A stretch of 64,000 nucleotides of DNA from Anarhynchus alexandrinus (lineage: Eukaryota; Chordata; Aves; Charadriiformes; Charadriidae): positions 843,537 to 907,536 of the forward strand of contig VUYV01000190.1 in the NCBI GenBank assembly GCA_008711295.1, written 5' to 3'. Shown one piece after another: positions 61,231-64,000 of the stretch. Made by a program: the position numbers and the translations under genes. Each line of letters opens with the position of its first letter. Positions within the stretch are counted from its first letter, which is position 1. Below the pieces are notes generated by a model. The model saw only the letters and a list, made by a program, of their open reading frames with translations, did not search any database and had not been told where the DNA came from.

Positions 61231-64000
61231 CTGAAGTGAATTAGATGGCTGTTATAACACAGAAACAACTGGATAGACACAGAGCATGATTTCTTGAACA
61301 TCTGGGCTCTATTCTCACCAGCTAAGGTCCTGGCAGCCAGGTCAGACGTAGCTTAAGGCTTTTCATCATCCTGCGTCCTACCACCTCCCCTCCCCGACAT
61401 CCGCACGCAGGAAGCTAACAGCATTGCCCTGTTTCCATCAGCCCAACCCTGTGCTGTGCTGGCCTCACTGCTCAGAAAAATCGAGCATCCCCAGTTCTTG
61501 GCCACAACACAGCCAAGAAGGACCATAAGCAAAGCATCAGCCCTCCACCCTCCGCCCACAGGCTGAATTCCTCCCAAGCTCCTCAGGAACTTTGGCCATT
61601 TATAAATCTCATCTAGTCCAAAAAAACAGTATGGCTGATAAGCTTCCTGCCACCTGAATTTTTTCTGTTTCTTAACTGACAGTCCTTTCTCTGTTCCTAT
61701 TTCAATAACACAGAGTCTCTCAAAGCCAAGAAAGTATCATCTGGGCCATTTGTGTTTCTTCCCTGGCTCACCATGAGACATTGAGGACAAGGAGTGGTGG
61801 ATTTGGGTTTTTCTGGGACTTCATGCCTCATCTACTGTGACAACACAGTCAGAGTTTCTCATCTTTTTCTTCTCTGCTTCCATCTGCATGAGGGCAATAC
61901 CGCAAGTGAGCTGAAGCTGTATAACCCCACTGTAGACCCTCTGTATGAACACAAAGCAAGGTTGATCTCAAAGGCATTTCATCCAAAGACTTTCTCAGCT
62001 GATGTGTCTCAGCCACTAGTATTGCATCCTCTCCACTCCAGACTTTCTCTGGCTACATAAGCTTCAGTTCTTCCTTTCTGCATTCACCCTTTTTTTTTCC
62101 TTCCTGTTTTCAGTTCTTCTCTCTGTCTTCATCCTCTTAGGGCTCTCCCAACCTTTTAACTAAATACAAATTAACCTCTTCTAACTCGGCAGGTTTATTT
62201 TCAGGTTGCATGGTTGTGTATACTGAAGAAAGATATTTCTTTCCTAGTGTCAGTGAAATGGGCAAGCAAAAAGTTTGACAGCAGTCGGTGTAGCAGGCCT
62301 GTGTGCAATTATTAAGGCAATAAACTGCAATAAACTCGCTTAGATGCATCAGTGAGAGACGTGGGTTCTCAGCACTTCGCAAAATCAAACCATTTTATTT
62401 TCCATCTAAGCTGAAACATCCTTATGTGGAGAAACTGGGTAGCAGTCATGGGAGCAACAATACCATGCCTATTAGAAGAACCACTAAGTTGTCTTCTTCC
62501 ATCCTTTCTACTTCTGAAGAGAAGCTGAAGTGGAGGGAAGAAAACACTGTTTCCTGACCCAGCAGCCCTGCTTTCTTATGCATTTTTGTATACTGCTCCT
62601 GCACAGAAAAGAGAGCTCTCACTAAAAGTTTTGCAGATGACTCTGCCTTAACTTCATATTATTTTGAACTTAGGTATCACTGAAGAGGTGGAATTGGAAC
62701 CTGCCTTAGTGTGAGAAACCCCCGTGTAAGATTTGTTAAGAGGCGGCGGTGGCACGGTGAGTGCTGCGCTCTGCCAGGCCACGGGACCGGATGAAGATGT
62801 GAACTTCGTTGGGGAAAACTGGATGCTGGGACAAAGGTGCAAGATAGGGGGTGTCCGTGGTGGAACAAGGATCACCAGATGAGTGGCCTTTGCACATAGA
62901 AAGGCTTGTACTGGAATATAACTGCATGCACAACACTTTTAGTGTAAGTGAAGGAACTGGGGTTGCTGGAAACCCAAATTTATTGGTTTTACAGCTTATG
63001 TGTCAGTATAAACCGTTTCTAGCTAGTCAAGGACAAATGCAAGGGTTTTTGTTCAAACAGGAGACATTCCCATCTCTCTTCTGCCGAGAGGAGTGCTACA
63101 ACTGCACTGTGAGCGCAGTAACACGTGATAAGTGCTGTTCCTCCACAGCAAAGCAAGCTCAGGTAGCGCATCCTTTATAGACAAAAAGTAGTAATGTGAT
63201 TATCCTAATAAACAACTTCATCAGATGTTCCAAGTAATTATCTTTCCTCTCCATGATCAAAAAAATAGAAACATATAAACATAAAAAGAGACTTTAATTT
63301 TTTAAGCTAACCAGGATTTGTGGTCATAAAGAATAATGGCAAAGGCAAGGGGTTTTTCCTTTGCAAGAAAATTCTTGGAGCAGCATGTAAACAGACCTTC
63401 TTGTGGTATTAATATTACCCCATTTATGCTGAAACTATGCAAACAGAGACATATAAAATTGTGCTCCTAAAAACTTTGGTTGCCAATAAATATTTTTACC
63501 ACTTTTAATTTATACTGTTTGCAACTTTGCCCCCTTGCAGAAAAGTGATCCCAGCATGCAAGCTAAGTTATTCTGAGGTTATTGGAACTGTCAGACATTT
63601 AAAATAAAGATCATTTCTGTTCCTCTGAACTTAACCTGTTGCTTGTTTGGAAAGATTTGACCTGGCAGTTTGCAAAGCTTCGTCTCATGGGCTAGTGACA
63701 GAAGCATAGACTTTTTAGCTCGAATTGATGGCAGGCAGCCTTGTTTAGTGCCTCAGGGGATTTGAGTTCCCGTCTTGACCTTACCATATATGCCCTCACT
63801 GCAAATATTGGGTGTATTTTCACTAGGTTACTGCTCTCCAGTTAGCTATCTTGATACCTCAGTTTTAAAAAGTCTCAGTATTAAATAGATATAATGCACC
63901 CTGCTACATCAAGATACCAACCTGTATTCCATTAAAACAAAAACATAGCTTCAGGCTTCCTTTACAAGTTTACAGACTTAATGGAAGTTACAAATTCTCA
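61231..64000. other. Intergenic DNA to the right edge
   Basis: No MSX1 homeobox or other coding exon recognised. A GC-richer stretch at 61.33-61.58 kb and another at 62.7-62.9 kb carry short frames on both strands with no family resemblance. Confidence 0.55.

Overview
The window looks like a piece of a bird genome. Three things in the sequence point there. CR1 LINE fragments occur on both strands, several keeping the ATTCTATG- or ATTCTGTG-type 3' end typical of avian CR1. Two ERVL-type solo LTRs match, from memory, the TguLTR5-like family of Neoaves; this would place the host in Neoaves rather than with chickens and ducks, though a library search is needed to be sure. The remaining DNA is AT-rich and sparsely genic. 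There are no operons, rRNA genes or CRISPR arrays.

I can support one protein-coding gene: CYTL1 (cytokine-like protein 1, C17), plus strand, about 22.2-24.96 kb. Four coding exons (22320-22463, 22571-22615, 23996-24124, 24280-24363), all joined in phase 0, give a 133-residue secreted protein with six cysteines. A TATA-like box lies upstream and one AATAAA closes the 3' UTR. In mammals CYTL1 sits between STK32B (head to head with it) and MSX1 (beyond its 3' end). By synteny I expect STK32B to the left and MSX1 to the right, but I see no exon of either here.

Layout: 1-22.2 kb is intergenic, with simple repeats, a 27-bp near-perfect palindrome at 9.83 kb and a CpG-dense patch at 16.67-17.23 kb. 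CYTL1 follows, with an old SINE-like remnant in intron 2. Then come a CR1 3' fragment (25.44 kb), a solo LTR with a perfect 5-bp target duplication (30.37-30.91 kb), a decayed CR1 reverse-transcriptase relic (35.9-37.27 kb), a 916-base assembly gap (40949-41864) bounded by an A33 run and a CR1 tail, a second solo LTR (44.89-45.47 kb) and two minus-strand CR1 fragments (53.3 and 59.7 kb). The last 20 kb have no recognisable gene. An AT-rich block at 60.4-61.2 kb carries several homeodomain-type core motifs and could be a distal regulatory element.

I found no convincing new biological system. The best leads are a 264-codon open frame at 32.24-33.04 kb, the palindrome, a Pol III/tRNA-like relic at 46.16 kb, the CpG patch, the AT-rich block and an intron-1 retention form of CYTL1.
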